Part shown: in pieces, positions 1 to 8,944 of the stretch
Numbering within the stretch: the first letter of the stretch is position 1
Layout of the letters: each line of letters starts with the position of its first letter
Assembly (NCBI RefSeq): GCF_014205075.1
Contig: NZ_JACHMU010000001.1
Coordinates: 2,728,001-2,792,000 of the forward strand
DNA length: 64,000 nt
From: Microbacterium ginsengiterrae
GTDB taxonomy: Bacteria > Actinomycetota > Actinomycetes > Actinomycetales > Microbacteriaceae
Direction: 5' to 3'
Translations under genes and position numbers: made by a program
The notes under the pieces: generated by a model
Told to the model about the DNA's origin: nothing
Seen by the model: only the letters and a program-made list of their open reading frames with translations
Database searches by the model: none

Positions 1-2755
1 AGTCGACGATCTTGCCGTCCTTCGTGCGGAACCGTTTGAACGGCAGCACGGCCTCCTTCACGGCAACGGGCGCACCGAGCGGAACGTGCGACCCGTCGGA
101 CGCGGGCAGCAGCTTCTCGTCCTTCAGCTCGGCGATGCTCGCGCCCGCCATGATCCGGCTCGCGGCCTTCGCCATCGGGATGCCGAGCGCCTTCGACACG
201 AACGGGACGGTCCGGCTCGCGCGCGGGTTGGCCTCGATCACGTAGAGGACTCCGGCGCTGATGGCGAACTGCACGTTGAGAAGACCGCGCACCCCGACGC
301 CCTTCGCGATCGCGAGGGTGGCCTCCCGTACGCGGTCGATGTCGCTGCGACCCAGCGAGATCGGCGGCAGGGTGCAGCTGGAGTCACCGGAGTGGATGCC
401 GGCCTCCTCGAGGTGCTCCATGACACCGCCGATGTACAGCTCCTCGCCGTCGTACAGGGCGTCGACGTCGAGTTCGATCGCGTCGTCGAGGAAGCGGTCG
501 ACCAGCAACGGCGTGCCAGGACCGACGATGACCTCGCCGGCGGTGCGGACGAAGTAGTCGCGCAGGCTCGCGCTGTCGTAGACGATCTCCATGCCGCGGC
601 CGCCGAGCACGAAGCTCGGGCGCACGAGAACGGGGAAGCCGATGTCCTCGGCGATCCGGACGGCACCGTCGACGTCGGTCACCGTGCCGTGTCGCGGGGC
701 GACGAGACCGGCCGAGTCCAGCAGCTGCGAGAACAGCTCGCGCTCCTCGGCGATGTCGATGGCCTCGGGGCTCGTGCCGAGGACCGTGTAGCCGGCGGCC
801 TCGATGCCCTTGGCCAGCCCCAGAGGGGTCTGGCCGCCGAGCTGGCAGACGACGCCGAGGATCGTGCCGCTGGCGGCCTCCGCATCGAGCACCTCGAGGA
901 CGTCCTCGAGGGTGAGCGGTTCGAAGTACAGCCGGTCGGACGTGTCGTAGTCCGTCGAGACCGTCTCCGGGTTGCAGTTGACCATGATCGTCTCGTAACC
1001 GGCATCCGACAGCGCGAACGACGCGTGCACGCACGAGTAGTCGAACTCGACGCCCTGGCCGATGCGGTTCGGCCCTGAGCCGATGATGACGACCTTGGTG
1101 CGCTCGGACGGTGCGACCTCGGTCTCGAAGTCGTAGCTCGAGTAGTGGTACGGCGTGAGCGCGGGGAACTCGCCGGCGCACGTGTCGACGGTCTTGTAGA
1201 CGGGGCGGACGCCGAGCCCGTGACGGATGCCGCGGACCTCTGCCTCGGTGACGCCGCGCAGCTGCGCGAGCTGCGCGTCGGAGAAGCCGTGCTCCTTCGC
1301 GTACCGGATCACGTCGGCGTCCAGCTCGGCCGCTGTGCGAACCGTCTCGGCGACCTCGTTGATGAGCACGATCTGATCGAGGAACCACGGATCGATCGCG
1401 GTGGCGTCGAAGGCCTGCTCGACCGTCGCGCCCTTACGCAGTGCCTGCTGGAGCACGACGATGCGGCCGTCGGTCGGGGTCTTCGAGATCTCGAGGAGCT
1501 CCTCGACGCTGCGGGGCTCTTCGCCCCAGTGGAAGCTCGATCCGCGCTTCTCGAGGGAGCGCAGCGCCTTCTGCAGGGCGGTGGCGTAGTTGCGACCGAT
1601 CGCCATGGCCTCGCCGACGGACTTCATGGTGGTCGTCAGCGTGGCGTCAGCGGCGGGGAACTTCTCGAACGCGAACCGCGGCACCTTGACCACGACGTAA
1701 TCGAGGGTCGGCTCGAAGCTCGCCGGGGTGACGCCGGTGATGTCGTTGGGGATCTCATCGAGGCGGTAGCCGAGAGCGAGCTTCGCTGCGAGCTTCGCGA
1801 TCGGGAACCCCGTCGCCTTGGACGCGAGTGCGGAGGACCGGGAGACGCGCGGGTTCATCTCGATGACGATGATGCGGCCGTTCTCGGGGTTCACCGCGAA
1901 CTGGATGTTGCACCCGCCGGTGTCCACGCCGACGGCACGGATGATGTCGATGCCGATGTCGCGGAGCCGCTGGTACTCCCGGTCCGTGAGCGTGAGGGCG
2001 GGAGCCACGGTGATCGAGTCGCCCGTGTGCACACCGACGGGGTCGACGTTCTCGATGGAGCACACGACGACCGTGTTGTCGGAGGTGTCGCGCATGAGCT
2101 CGAGCTCGTACTCCTTCCAGCCGAGGATGGACTCCTCCAGCAGGACCTCGCTGGTGGGCGAGTCGTGCAGACCCGCGCCGCCGATGCGACGGAGGTCCTC
2201 CTCGTCGTAGGCGAAGCCGGATCCCAGACCGCCCATGGTGAAGCTCGGGCGGACGACGAGCGGGTAGCCGAGCTTCTCGGCACCGGCGATGAGCTCGTCC
2301 ATGGAGTGGCAGATCACAGAGGCCGCCACGTCGGCGCCGGCCTCGATCACGAGCTCCTTGAAGACCTGACGGTCCTCGCCCTTCTTGATCGCATCGACCT
2401 TCGCGCCGATAAGCTCGACGCCGTACTTGGCGAGGATGCCGCGCTCGTCCAGCGCCATGGCGGCGTTCAGGGCCGTCTGTCCGCCGAGCGTCGGAAGGAT
2501 CGCGTCCGGCTTCTCCTTGGCGATGATCGTCTCGATCACCTCGGGGGTGATCGGCTCGACGTACGTGGCATCCGCGAAGTCGGGGTCGGTCATGATCGTC
2601 GCGGGGTTGGAGTTGACGAGGATGACGCGCACGCCCTCTTCACGGAGCACGCGGCACGCCTGCGTCCCCGAGTAGTCGAACTCACAGGCCTGACCGATGA
2701 CGATCGGGCCCGATCCGATGACGAGTACGGAATTGATGTCGTCGCGCTTGGGCAT
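1..2755 (-). CDS. carB: carbamoyl-phosphate synthase large subunit (3' end outside window)
   Basis: Makes carbamoyl phosphate from bicarbonate, two ATP and ammonia channelled from CarA, in the cytoplasm, for pyrimidines and arginine. The visible 918 residues (of roughly 1,100 usual) begin [20 protein letters not shown] and contain both homologous halves: the first ATP-grasp half with GGQTALN and the second with [14 protein letters not shown] and [10 protein letters not shown]. The C-terminal allosteric domain lies beyond the left edge. The ATG overlaps the carA stop codon by one base (TAATG), so the two subunits are probably translationally coupled. It is the last visible gene of the pyr operon; pyrF would be expected next. 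Identity is certain from the conserved motifs. Confidence 0.98.
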   Translation of the reverse strand, partial: MPKRDDINSVLVIGSGPIVIGQACEFDYSGTQACRVLREEGVRVILVNSNPATIMTDPDFADATYVEPITPEVIETIIAKEKPDAILPTLGGQTALNAAMALDERGILAKYGVELIGAKVDAIKKGEDRQVFKELVIEAGADVAASVICHSMDELIAGAEKLGYPLVVRPSFTMGGLGSGFAYDEEDLRRIGGAGLHDSPTSEVLLEESILGWKEYELELMRDTSDNTVVVCSIENVDPVGVHTGDSITVAPALTLTDREYQRLRDIGIDIIRAVGVDTGGCNIQFAVNPENGRIIVIEMNPRVSRSSALASKATGFPIAKLAAKLALGYRLDEIPNDITGVTPASFEPTLDYVVVKVPRFAFEKFPAADATLTTTMKSVGEAMAIGRNYATALQKALRSLEKRGSSFHWGEEPRSVEELLEISKTPTDGRIVVLQQALRKGATVEQAFDATAIDPWFLDQIVLINEVAETVRTAAELDADVIRYAKEHGFSDAQLAQLRGVTEAEVRGIRHGLGVRPVYKTVDTCAGEFPALTPYHYSSYDFETEVAPSERTKVVIIGSGPNRIGQGVEFDYSCVHASFALSDAGYETIMVNCNPETVSTDYDTSDRLYFEPLTLEDVLEVLDAEAASGTILGVVCQLGGQTPLGLAKGIEAAGYTVLGTSPEAIDIAEERELFSQLLDSAGLVAPRHGTVTDVDGAVRIAEDIGFPVLVRPSFVLGGRGMEIVYDSASLRDYFVRTAGEVIVGPGTPLLVDRFLDDAIELDVDALYDGEELYIGGVMEHLEEAGIHSGDSSCTLPPISLGRSDIDRVREATLAIAKGVGVRGLLNVQFAISAGVLYVIEANPRASRTVPFVSKALGIPMAKAASRIMAGASIAELKDEKLLPASDGSHVPLGAPVAVKEAVLPFKRFRTKDGKIVD

Positions 2756-3927
2756 TACATGGCGTCCTTCTGTGCGAGGTGGGCGACGACGACGTCGCGG
2801 AAACGGTCGAAGAGGTAGTTGGCGTCGTGCGGACCCGCTGCAGCCTCGGGGTGGTACTGCACGGAGAAGGCCGGGATGTCGAGCGCACGGAGGCCCTCGA
2901 CGACGTGGTCGTTCAGCCCGACGTGGCTGACCTCGACCCTGCCGTACCCGTTGGGGCTGTCGAACGAACCCTCCAGCGGTGCCTCGACGGCGAAACCGTG
3001 GTTGTGCGCGGTGATCTCCACACGGCCGGTCGTCTTGTCCAGCACGGGCTGATTGATGCCGCGATGACCGAACGGCAGCTTGTAGGTGCCGAGGCCGAGT
3101 GCGCGTCCGAGCAGCTGATTGCCGAAGCAGATGCCGAAGAACGGCAGCTCGTCGTCGAGCACGGCACGAAGCAGCTCGACGTGGTCGTCCGAGGCGGCCG
3201 GATCGCCGGGACCGTTGGAGTAGAACACGGCGACGGGATCGATCGCACGGATCTCGTCGATCGTCGCCGTCTGCGGGAGGACGTGGACGTCGAAGCCGCG
3301 TGCGGCGAGGTTGTCGACGGTGGCCTGCTTGACGCCGAGGTCGAGCACCGCGAGGTTCCCGATGCGCTCAGCGGTGGCCGGGGTGACGGTGGCCTCGGTC
3401 ACCGACACCTGCGCGGAGAGGTTCTGTCCACTCATCTCGGGGGCCGCCGTGACGCGACGCAGCTGCTCCTCGGCATCCAACTCGGCGTCAGCGCCGGAGA
3501 AGATCCCGCCGCGCATCGAGCCGGCCGACCGGATGTGCCGGGTGACGGCACGGGTGTCGATGCCGCTGATGCCGACGATGCCGTCGCGGACGAGGATCTC
3601 GTCGAGCGAGGCGTTCGCCCGCCAGTTGGACACCACACGCGATGGGTCGCGGACGATGTACCCGGCCACCCAGATGCGACGGGACTCGCGGTCCTCGTCG
3701 TTCATGCCGGTGTTGCCGATGTGCGGTGCGGTCTGCAGGACGATCTGGCCGGCGTACGAGGGGTCGGTGATCGTCTCCTGGTAGCCGGACATGCCGGTCG
3801 AGAACACGACCTCACCGAGGGTCGTGCCCTCCGCGCCGTATGCCCGTCCGCGGTGGCGCGTGCCGTCCTCCAGCACGAGAACGGCCGGGGCCGGTGTCTG
3901 AGCGATCGAAGGTGTTGCGCTGGTCAC
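2755..3927 (-). CDS. carA: carbamoyl-phosphate synthase small subunit (glutaminase)
   Basis: Hydrolyses glutamine and passes ammonia to CarB. It is 390 residues, normal for the family. The N-terminal CPSase small-chain domain covers about 1-150 and the class I glutamine amidotransferase domain about 190-385. The catalytic Cys267 lies in FFGICFGNQ and the His359/Glu361 pair in YHPEA. The start is GTG, overlapping the stop of the upstream membrane gene as GTGA, which fixes the start and implies coupled translation. The nucleophile motif reads GICFGNQ rather than the enterobacterial GICLGHQ, a substitution that keeps the Cys. Confidence 0.98.
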   Translation of the reverse strand: MTSATPSIAQTPAPAVLVLEDGTRHRGRAYGAEGTTLGEVVFSTGMSGYQETITDPSYAGQIVLQTAPHIGNTGMNDEDRESRRIWVAGYIVRDPSRVVSNWRANASLDEILVRDGIVGISGIDTRAVTRHIRSAGSMRGGIFSGADAELDAEEQLRRVTAAPEMSGQNLSAQVSVTEATVTPATAERIGNLAVLDLGVKQATVDNLAARGFDVHVLPQTATIDEIRAIDPVAVFYSNGPGDPAASDDHVELLRAVLDDELPFFGICFGNQLLGRALGLGTYKLPFGHRGINQPVLDKTTGRVEITAHNHGFAVEAPLEGSFDSPNGYGRVEVSHVGLNDHVVEGLRALDIPAFSVQYHPEAAAGPHDANYLFDRFRDVVVAHLAQKDAM

Positions 3928-4433
3928 GAGGAAGCTCCTGTGTCATGAGCGGGAATGAGCCGCTCCAGTTCTGAGATGAGTGAGTCTGGGGCCCCGGTGG
4001 TGGGGCGCAGGTAGGAATCGACGATCGTGTCCGCGTCGATTCGCCACGCGATGCGGACGAGGCCGCCCGGTTCGACGACCCGGTCGATCGTGACGGTGGC
4101 CCGATCGATCGAGGCGAGCGTGTCCTTCGCGAGGAACACCGTCGGCGTGCCGTCGAGGCAGAGAGCCGCGCCGCGGTCCGTCACGGCGAGTTCGCCGCGC
4201 GCACGGTATGCCAGTGGCCGGATGGCCAGCCGCTCGAGGGGCTCATCGTGTCTCGTCGTCGACACGTAGAGGACCTCGTGCCGGCTGAGCACCTCGGCAT
4301 GCTCCGGCACCCCCAACGGGGCCGTGTGCGCGGCGTCGCGTCGGAGTCGTCGGCGCCAGGCGAACAGCATGCTCAGCAGCACGAGGATCGCGAAGGCGAT
4401 GGTGATGACGACGGCGATGTCCCTCGCGCTCAC
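3924..4433 (-). CDS. PH-like membrane protein of the pyr operon
   Basis: A 169-residue protein with one N-terminal membrane helix (about residues 4-24, [20 protein letters not shown]), a basic stop-transfer RRRLRR, then a soluble beta-rich domain of about 130 residues that looks like a bacterial PH-like fold. The start is GTG at 4433, overlapping the pyrC stop as GTGA; an in-frame start further upstream would run into pyrC. A gene of this kind sits between pyrC and carA in other actinobacteria (Rv1382 in M. tuberculosis has the same position), so it belongs to the operon, but its function is unknown. No catalytic motif is visible. Membrane anchoring suggests the domain faces the cytoplasm, which is inference. 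Confidence 0.85.
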   Translation of the reverse strand: MSARDIAVVITIAFAILVLLSMLFAWRRRLRRDAAHTAPLGVPEHAEVLSRHEVLYVSTTRHDEPLERLAIRPLAYRARGELAVTDRGAALCLDGTPTVFLAKDTLASIDRATVTIDRVVEPGGLVRIAWRIDADTIVDSYLRPTTGAPDSLISELERLIPAHDTGASS

Positions 4434-5734
4434 GCGCTCAGCTCCTCGACGATGTCGCCCGCTTCCAGCGTCACGGTGCCGTTGTGCACGGTCCACGCGA
4501 CCCGCCCAGGCAGTTCACGCCCGAGGTACGGCGAGTTCTCGCTGCGACCACGCAGGTCCGCGGTCGTGAACGTGCCGCGCGCCTGGGCGTCGTACAGGGT
4601 GATGTTCGCGGGGCGACCGGCCTCGAGTGGTGTGCCGTGGCCGGTCAGTCTGCCGATCCGGGCGGGAGCTGCGCTCATGACGCGAGCGATGTCGTGCCAT
4701 TCCAGCAGCCCCGTCTCGACCATCGACTGGTGCACCACGCGCAGGGCGCTCTCGAGCCCGACCATGCCGTTCGCCGCAGCGGGCCATTCGCACGCCTTGC
4801 TCTCGGCGGGGTGAGGCGCGTGGTCGGTGGCGACGATGTCGATCGTGCCGTCGGCCAGGCCCTCACGGACGGCGAGGACGTCCTCCGTGCGACGCAGCGG
4901 CGGGTTCACCTTGTAGCGGGCGTCGTAGCCGCGCACGAGATCGTCGGTGAGCAGCAGGTGGTGCGGGGTGACCTCGGCCGTGACGTCGATTCCGCGCTTC
5001 TTGGCCCAGCGGATGATGTCGACGGAGCCGGCCGTGGAGAGATGGCACACGTGCAGACGGGAGCCGACGTGCTCGGCGAGGAGCACATCGCGCGCGATGA
5101 TCGACTCCTCGGCGACCGCCGGCCAGCCGGCGAGGCCGAGCTCGGCGGACACGACGCCCTCGTTCATCTGCGCGCCCTCGGTGAGGCGCGGATCCTGCGC
5201 GTGCTGCGCGATGACCCCCCCGAAGGACTTCACGTATTCCAGGGCTCGACGCATGATGAGCGGATCGGAGACGCAGAATCCGTCGTCACTGAAGACGCGG
5301 ACCCTGGCCCGGGAGGCTGCCATGGCGCCGAGTTCGGCCAGCCGCTCCCCCTTCTGCCCGACGGTCACGGCGCCGATGGGTTGCACAGTCGCGTAACCGG
5401 CGGCCTCCCCCAGCGCGAGCTCCTGCTCGACCACGCCGGCCGAATCGGCGACCGGGGAGGTGTTCGGCATCGCGAACACCGCGGTGAAACCCCCTGCCGC
5501 CGCCGCTCTGGTCCCCGTGAGGATCGTCTCGGACGCTTCATAGCCGGGCTCGCGCAGGTGCGTGTGCAGGTCGACCAGTCCGGGAAGCGCGACAAGGCCG
5601 TCCGCGTCGATGACGCGTGCCCCCTCGCGGCTGATGCCCGTCCCGATCTCGGCGATGAGGCCGTCCTCGACGAGGATGTCGGCGCCGTCGGCGCCCAGCA
5701 TCCGTGCCCCGGTGATCACGAGGGTCTCGGTCAC
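4430..5734 (-). CDS. pyrC: dihydroorotase
   Basis: Cyclises N-carbamoyl-aspartate to dihydroorotate, the third step of UMP synthesis. The 434-residue length fits the class I amidohydrolase type. The metal-binding HxH is His57-Thr-His59 in [12 protein letters not shown], and further metal/active-site residues are seen in [20 protein letters not shown] and ATDHAPH. The start is GTG at 5734, overlapping the pyrB stop as GTGA. All key residues are present, so this is not one of the inactive PyrC-like partners found in some operons. Confidence 0.97.
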   Translation of the reverse strand: MTETLVITGARMLGADGADILVEDGLIAEIGTGISREGARVIDADGLVALPGLVDLHTHLREPGYEASETILTGTRAAAAGGFTAVFAMPNTSPVADSAGVVEQELALGEAAGYATVQPIGAVTVGQKGERLAELGAMAASRARVRVFSDDGFCVSDPLIMRRALEYVKSFGGVIAQHAQDPRLTEGAQMNEGVVSAELGLAGWPAVAEESIIARDVLLAEHVGSRLHVCHLSTAGSVDIIRWAKKRGIDVTAEVTPHHLLLTDDLVRGYDARYKVNPPLRRTEDVLAVREGLADGTIDIVATDHAPHPAESKACEWPAAANGMVGLESALRVVHQSMVETGLLEWHDIARVMSAAPARIGRLTGHGTPLEAGRPANITLYDAQARGTFTTADLRGRSENSPYLGRELPGRVAWTVHNGTVTLEAGDIVEELSA

Positions 5735-6696
5735 AGGTCTCTCCCTCGTTCGTCGTCTCGTTCTCCGGCCAACAGCATGTACAGGACCGCCATGCGGACG
5801 GACACTCCGTTCGTCACCTGCTCCAACACCGTGGAGCGCGGCGAATCCGCGGCTTCGGAGGATATCTCCAGGCCTCGATTCATGGGGCCGGGGTGCATGA
5901 CAATGCTATCGCTCGGCAGGGACCCCGCGCGCACGGCATCCAGCCCCCAGGTACGGGAATACTCCCGCTCACTCGGGAAATACGCCGCGTTCATGCGCTC
6001 GAGCTGGATGCGCAGCATCATGACGGCGTCCGGCCCGTCCGCGAGGGCCTCATCGAGGTCGTAGAGGACGCGGACCGGCCACTGTGAGACGTTCTGAGGC
6101 ACGAGTGTCGGCGGAGAGACGAGCGTGACGTCCGCCCCGAGTGTGGTGAGGAGCCACACATTGGACCGCGCGACCCTGGAGTGCAGGACGTCGCCGACGA
6201 TGACGACGCGGACCCCGGCGAGGTCGCGCCCTCGGCTCGCCGTCCCGCACCGGCGCTTGCGGATCGTGAAGGCGTCCAGCAGCGCCTGGGTGGGGTGCTC
6301 GTGAGTTCCGTCCCCGGCGTTGACGACGCCGGCCGAGATCCACCCGCTGGTGGCCAGCGTCCGCGGAGCACCCGATGCGGAATGGCGGATGACGACGGCA
6401 TCCGCTCCCATCGCCTGCAGGGTCTGGGCGGTGTCCTTGAGGCTCTCGCCCTTCGAGACGCTGGACCCTTTCGCGGCGAAGTTGATGACGTCGGCCGACA
6501 ACCGCTTGGCCGCGGCTTCGAAGGAGATGCGCGTGCGAGTGGAGTCCTCGAAGAAGAGGTTCACGACGGTCTTGCCGCGCAGGGTCGGCAGCTTCTTGAT
6601 CTCGCGCGACTGCGTGTCGGACATGTCCTCTGCGACGTCGAGGATCCGCAAGGCGGTCTCGCGGTCGAGGGTGTGGGTGTCGAGAAGGTGCCTCAT
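5731..6696 (-). CDS. pyrB: aspartate carbamoyltransferase catalytic subunit
   Basis: Joins carbamoyl phosphate and aspartate to N-carbamoyl-aspartate. The 321 residues carry the carbamoyl-phosphate loop STRTR at 52-56 ([13 protein letters not shown]), the [12 protein letters not shown] motif, and an aspartate-binding region ending [11 protein letters not shown]. The ATG overlaps the pyrR stop (ATGA). No regulatory chain gene (pyrI) is nearby, so it is probably an unregulated catalytic trimer, as is usual when PyrR is present. Confidence 0.97.
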   Translation of the reverse strand: MRHLLDTHTLDRETALRILDVAEDMSDTQSREIKKLPTLRGKTVVNLFFEDSTRTRISFEAAAKRLSADVINFAAKGSSVSKGESLKDTAQTLQAMGADAVVIRHSASGAPRTLATSGWISAGVVNAGDGTHEHPTQALLDAFTIRKRRCGTASRGRDLAGVRVVIVGDVLHSRVARSNVWLLTTLGADVTLVSPPTLVPQNVSQWPVRVLYDLDEALADGPDAVMMLRIQLERMNAAYFPSEREYSRTWGLDAVRAGSLPSDSIVMHPGPMNRGLEISSEAADSPRSTVLEQVTNGVSVRMAVLYMLLAGERDDERGRDL

Positions 6697-7223
6697 TCGC
6701 CGATCGTCACCTCATCCGCACCGTCGTACTCGCTGAGACGGACGTTGACGCGCTCCGAGCGCGCTGACGGGATGTTCTTGCCGACGAAATCCGGACGGAT
6801 CGGGAGTTCGCGGTGGCCACGGTCGATGAGGATCGCCAGCCGAACAGCGGCGGGGCGCCCCACTGCGCCGAGCGCATCGAGGGCTGCGCGGATGCTGCGC
6901 CCGGAGAAGAGCACGTCGTCCACGAGCACCACGGTCTTGTTCTCGATGCCACCGGCGGGGATCTCCGTCGGCCGAGGCGACCTCGTCGGCTGCGAGGCGA
7001 GATCATCCCGGAACAGGGTCACGTCGAGAGACCCGACGGGGACGTCGACCTGGGCGATCGAGGCGATGAGATCTCCCAGTCGGCGGGCGAGGGCGACGCC
7101 GCGCGTCGGGATGCCGAGGAGCACCAGATCGGCCGCGCCCCTGTTCGACTCGAGGATCTCATGGGCGATGCGGGTCAATGCCCGCGAGATGTCGGCTTGC
7201 TGCAGCACGGTGCGCGTGCTCAT
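6693..7223 (-). CDS. pyrR: bifunctional pyr operon regulator / uracil phosphoribosyltransferase
   Basis: PyrR binds pyr mRNA when UMP or UTP is high and also has weak uracil phosphoribosyltransferase activity. It is 176 residues. The PRPP-binding motif [13 protein letters not shown] is at about 98-110, and [14 protein letters not shown] matches the family's RNA-binding and active-site face. It is the first gene of pyrR-pyrB-pyrC-(PH-like)-carA-carB. Its leader carries a hairpin matching the PyrR recognition loop three bases before the Shine-Dalgarno, so PyrR probably represses translation of its own operon, as described for mycobacteria. Confidence 0.96.
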   Translation of the reverse strand: MSTRTVLQQADISRALTRIAHEILESNRGAADLVLLGIPTRGVALARRLGDLIASIAQVDVPVGSLDVTLFRDDLASQPTRSPRPTEIPAGGIENKTVVLVDDVLFSGRSIRAALDALGAVGRPAAVRLAILIDRGHRELPIRPDFVGKNIPSARSERVNVRLSEYDGADEVTIGE

Positions 7224-7236
7224 CCGCCGCTCCCTT

Positions 7237-7256
7237 CTCCGCCTCTCTGGACGGTG
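7237..7256 (-). promoter_or_regulatory. PyrR-binding RNA hairpin in the pyr leader
   Basis: On the minus strand the RNA reads CCGUCCAGAGAGGCGG. It contains GUCCAGAGAGGC, nearly identical to the PyrR binding-loop consensus ARUCCNGNGAGGYU. It folds as CCG/CGG, a U bulge, CC/GG and an AGAGA loop. The hairpin ends about three bases before the AAGGGAG ribosome binding site of pyrR (ATG at 7223), so bound PyrR would mask the site. No separate intrinsic terminator is seen in the leader, which argues for translational repression rather than attenuation. Confidence 0.75.
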
Positions 7257-7278
7257 TTAAAGGTTGCTTGCTGAACCC

Positions 7279-7305
7279 ACTCTAGCGTCAGGCGCCGAGC
7301 CTCAA
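7279..7305 (-). promoter_or_regulatory. possible pyr operon promoter
   Basis: Minus-strand TTGAGG (7305-7300) and TAGAGT (7284-7279) are separated by 15 bases, slightly short. Transcription would start near 7272 and give a leader of about 50 bases containing the PyrR hairpin. The -35 lies inside the 3' end of the upstream gene. Weak sequence evidence only. Confidence 0.35.
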
Positions 7306-8865
7306 CGCCTCATCGGTCACAGCGCAGCGCTCGGCCCGGATCTCGTGGCCGGTCGTGGTCAGGCACTTGCCTGTCTTCAGATCCCACTTCCAGTCGTGCA
7401 TGCTGCAGGTGAGGATGCCCTCCTCGTCGACCTTGCCCGTCTTGGTGAGGTCGGCACGCAGGTGCGGGCACCGGCGCTGCACGATCCAGTCGCCGACCTG
7501 CGCATCCTCGGTCTGATCGGTCTGCTCGGAGTACCAGTTCTCGACGTACTCGATGCGGTCGACGGACAAGCACTTGAGGAACGTCGTGAGGAACTCGTTG
7601 AACTTGCCGCTGCGCCCGACGGAGAACTGCATCGAGAGGAAGATCGAGTTCGACCAGTCGATCTCGCGGTCGCGGATGTTCGTCGAGACGAGGTCGGCGG
7701 GGATCGTGTACCAGTAGATGCACTCCTCACCGGCGTACTCACGCACCTTCGCCTTCGGGAAGTCCACGACCATGTCGAGGTCGCCGATGCGGAAGCGGAC
7801 GCATCCGCCCACGCCGAGGCGGATGGTCCGCGACTTCTTCAGCAGCGGCTCCCACCATGCCTTGAGCGCGGCGAGGATCTCCTCCGGCGCCATCGGCTCG
7901 GCGCGTTCGGCCTCCTCGTCGCGGATCTCCTGCTGTCGAGAGGCGCGTTGCTCCTCGAGGTACTCCCACTTCTCGTCGAAGATGTGGTCGAGCTCCTCCT
8001 GCGTGTAGAGCGTCTGCTCGATGGAGGCTAGCGTCTTGTTCTCGAGCGTCACGACGGTACCCGGCACGAAGAGCTGTCCGTCGTACTGCGGGGCGAGCTC
8101 CTTCATGTGCGCGATGAACTGCTTCTGATCCGTGAAGATCGACTCGCCGTTGCGACCGAAGCCGTTGAAGTCGAACAGCTCGTCACGCAGGAACATCGGC
8201 GGTCCGGCCATCGGGAACACGTGCGGCGCGTCGACCTTCTCGATGTAGTACATCGCCCGCTTGTTCTGCGCCTGCCGCTTGAGCTCGGCGAAGTTCTGCT
8301 TGGCGTCCAGCGGAAGGTCGTACACCATCGGCCACCAGATGGCCCCGGAGACCTGGGTGAAGTACGCATCCGGCTTGCCGAATCCGAGCAGCTTGTCGAG
8401 ATCGAGCGGATGGGCGTCGTTCTGGTTGAGCACGGACGCCGTTCCGTCGTCGACGCTGAGCGACGAGTCGCCGATCGGTCCGTCGCTCGGGGCGCGCAGC
8501 GGCGTGATCATGATCTTCAGATCGCCGCGCTCGATCACCTTGCCCGCCGGGGCGTAGGTGATGTTCTCGTAACCGAGCGCGCGGATGTCCCGCTCGAGAT
8601 CGTCGATCGGGTACTCCGGCAGGAGCACCTCGATGTCCTTGCGGATGTACCGCTGCAGGAGCTTCGGGTCGAAGTGGTCGCGGTGACGGTGCGAGATGTA
8701 GAGGAAGTCGGCTTCGCGGCCGAGCTTCTCCCAGTCGAGTCCGCGGTTGTCCGGGAACGGGAACCATGAGCCGAAGAAGGATGGGCCGAGAACCGGGTCG
8801 CAGATGATGTTGCCACCCGTGGTCTCGATGAACATTCCCGCGTGGCCGAGTCCGGTGATCCGCAT
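7288..8865 (-). CDS. metallo-beta-lactamase fold / Rieske [2Fe-2S] protein, CMAH-like
   Basis: A 525-residue two-domain protein. The N-terminal part (about 1-300) is an UlaG-like metallo-beta-lactamase fold with the metal motif His59-x-His61-x-Asp63-His64 (SHRHRDHFDP). The C-terminal part (about 440-525) is a Rieske domain with Cys466-x-His468 and Cys487-x2-His490. These two domains in the opposite order make up vertebrate CMP-N-acetylneuraminate hydroxylase, so an iron-dependent oxygenase or hydroxylase role is possible, but substrate and partners are unknown. ATG follows AGAGGAG. It is not linked in function to the pyr genes downstream. I am confident of the domains, not of the reaction. 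Confidence 0.85.
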   Translation of the reverse strand: MRITGLGHAGMFIETTGGNIICDPVLGPSFFGSWFPFPDNRGLDWEKLGREADFLYISHRHRDHFDPKLLQRYIRKDIEVLLPEYPIDDLERDIRALGYENITYAPAGKVIERGDLKIMITPLRAPSDGPIGDSSLSVDDGTASVLNQNDAHPLDLDKLLGFGKPDAYFTQVSGAIWWPMVYDLPLDAKQNFAELKRQAQNKRAMYYIEKVDAPHVFPMAGPPMFLRDELFDFNGFGRNGESIFTDQKQFIAHMKELAPQYDGQLFVPGTVVTLENKTLASIEQTLYTQEELDHIFDEKWEYLEEQRASRQQEIRDEEAERAEPMAPEEILAALKAWWEPLLKKSRTIRLGVGGCVRFRIGDLDMVVDFPKAKVREYAGEECIYWYTIPADLVSTNIRDREIDWSNSIFLSMQFSVGRSGKFNEFLTTFLKCLSVDRIEYVENWYSEQTDQTEDAQVGDWIVQRRCPHLRADLTKTGKVDEEGILTCSMHDWKWDLKTGKCLTTTGHEIRAERCAVTDEALRLGA

Positions 8866-8944
8866 TGCACTCCTCTAGATGGGGACCGGTCGATTCTACC
8901 CGGGGGCTCCTGCACGCAGGCTCGGCGTCGCCGTGGATAACGCC

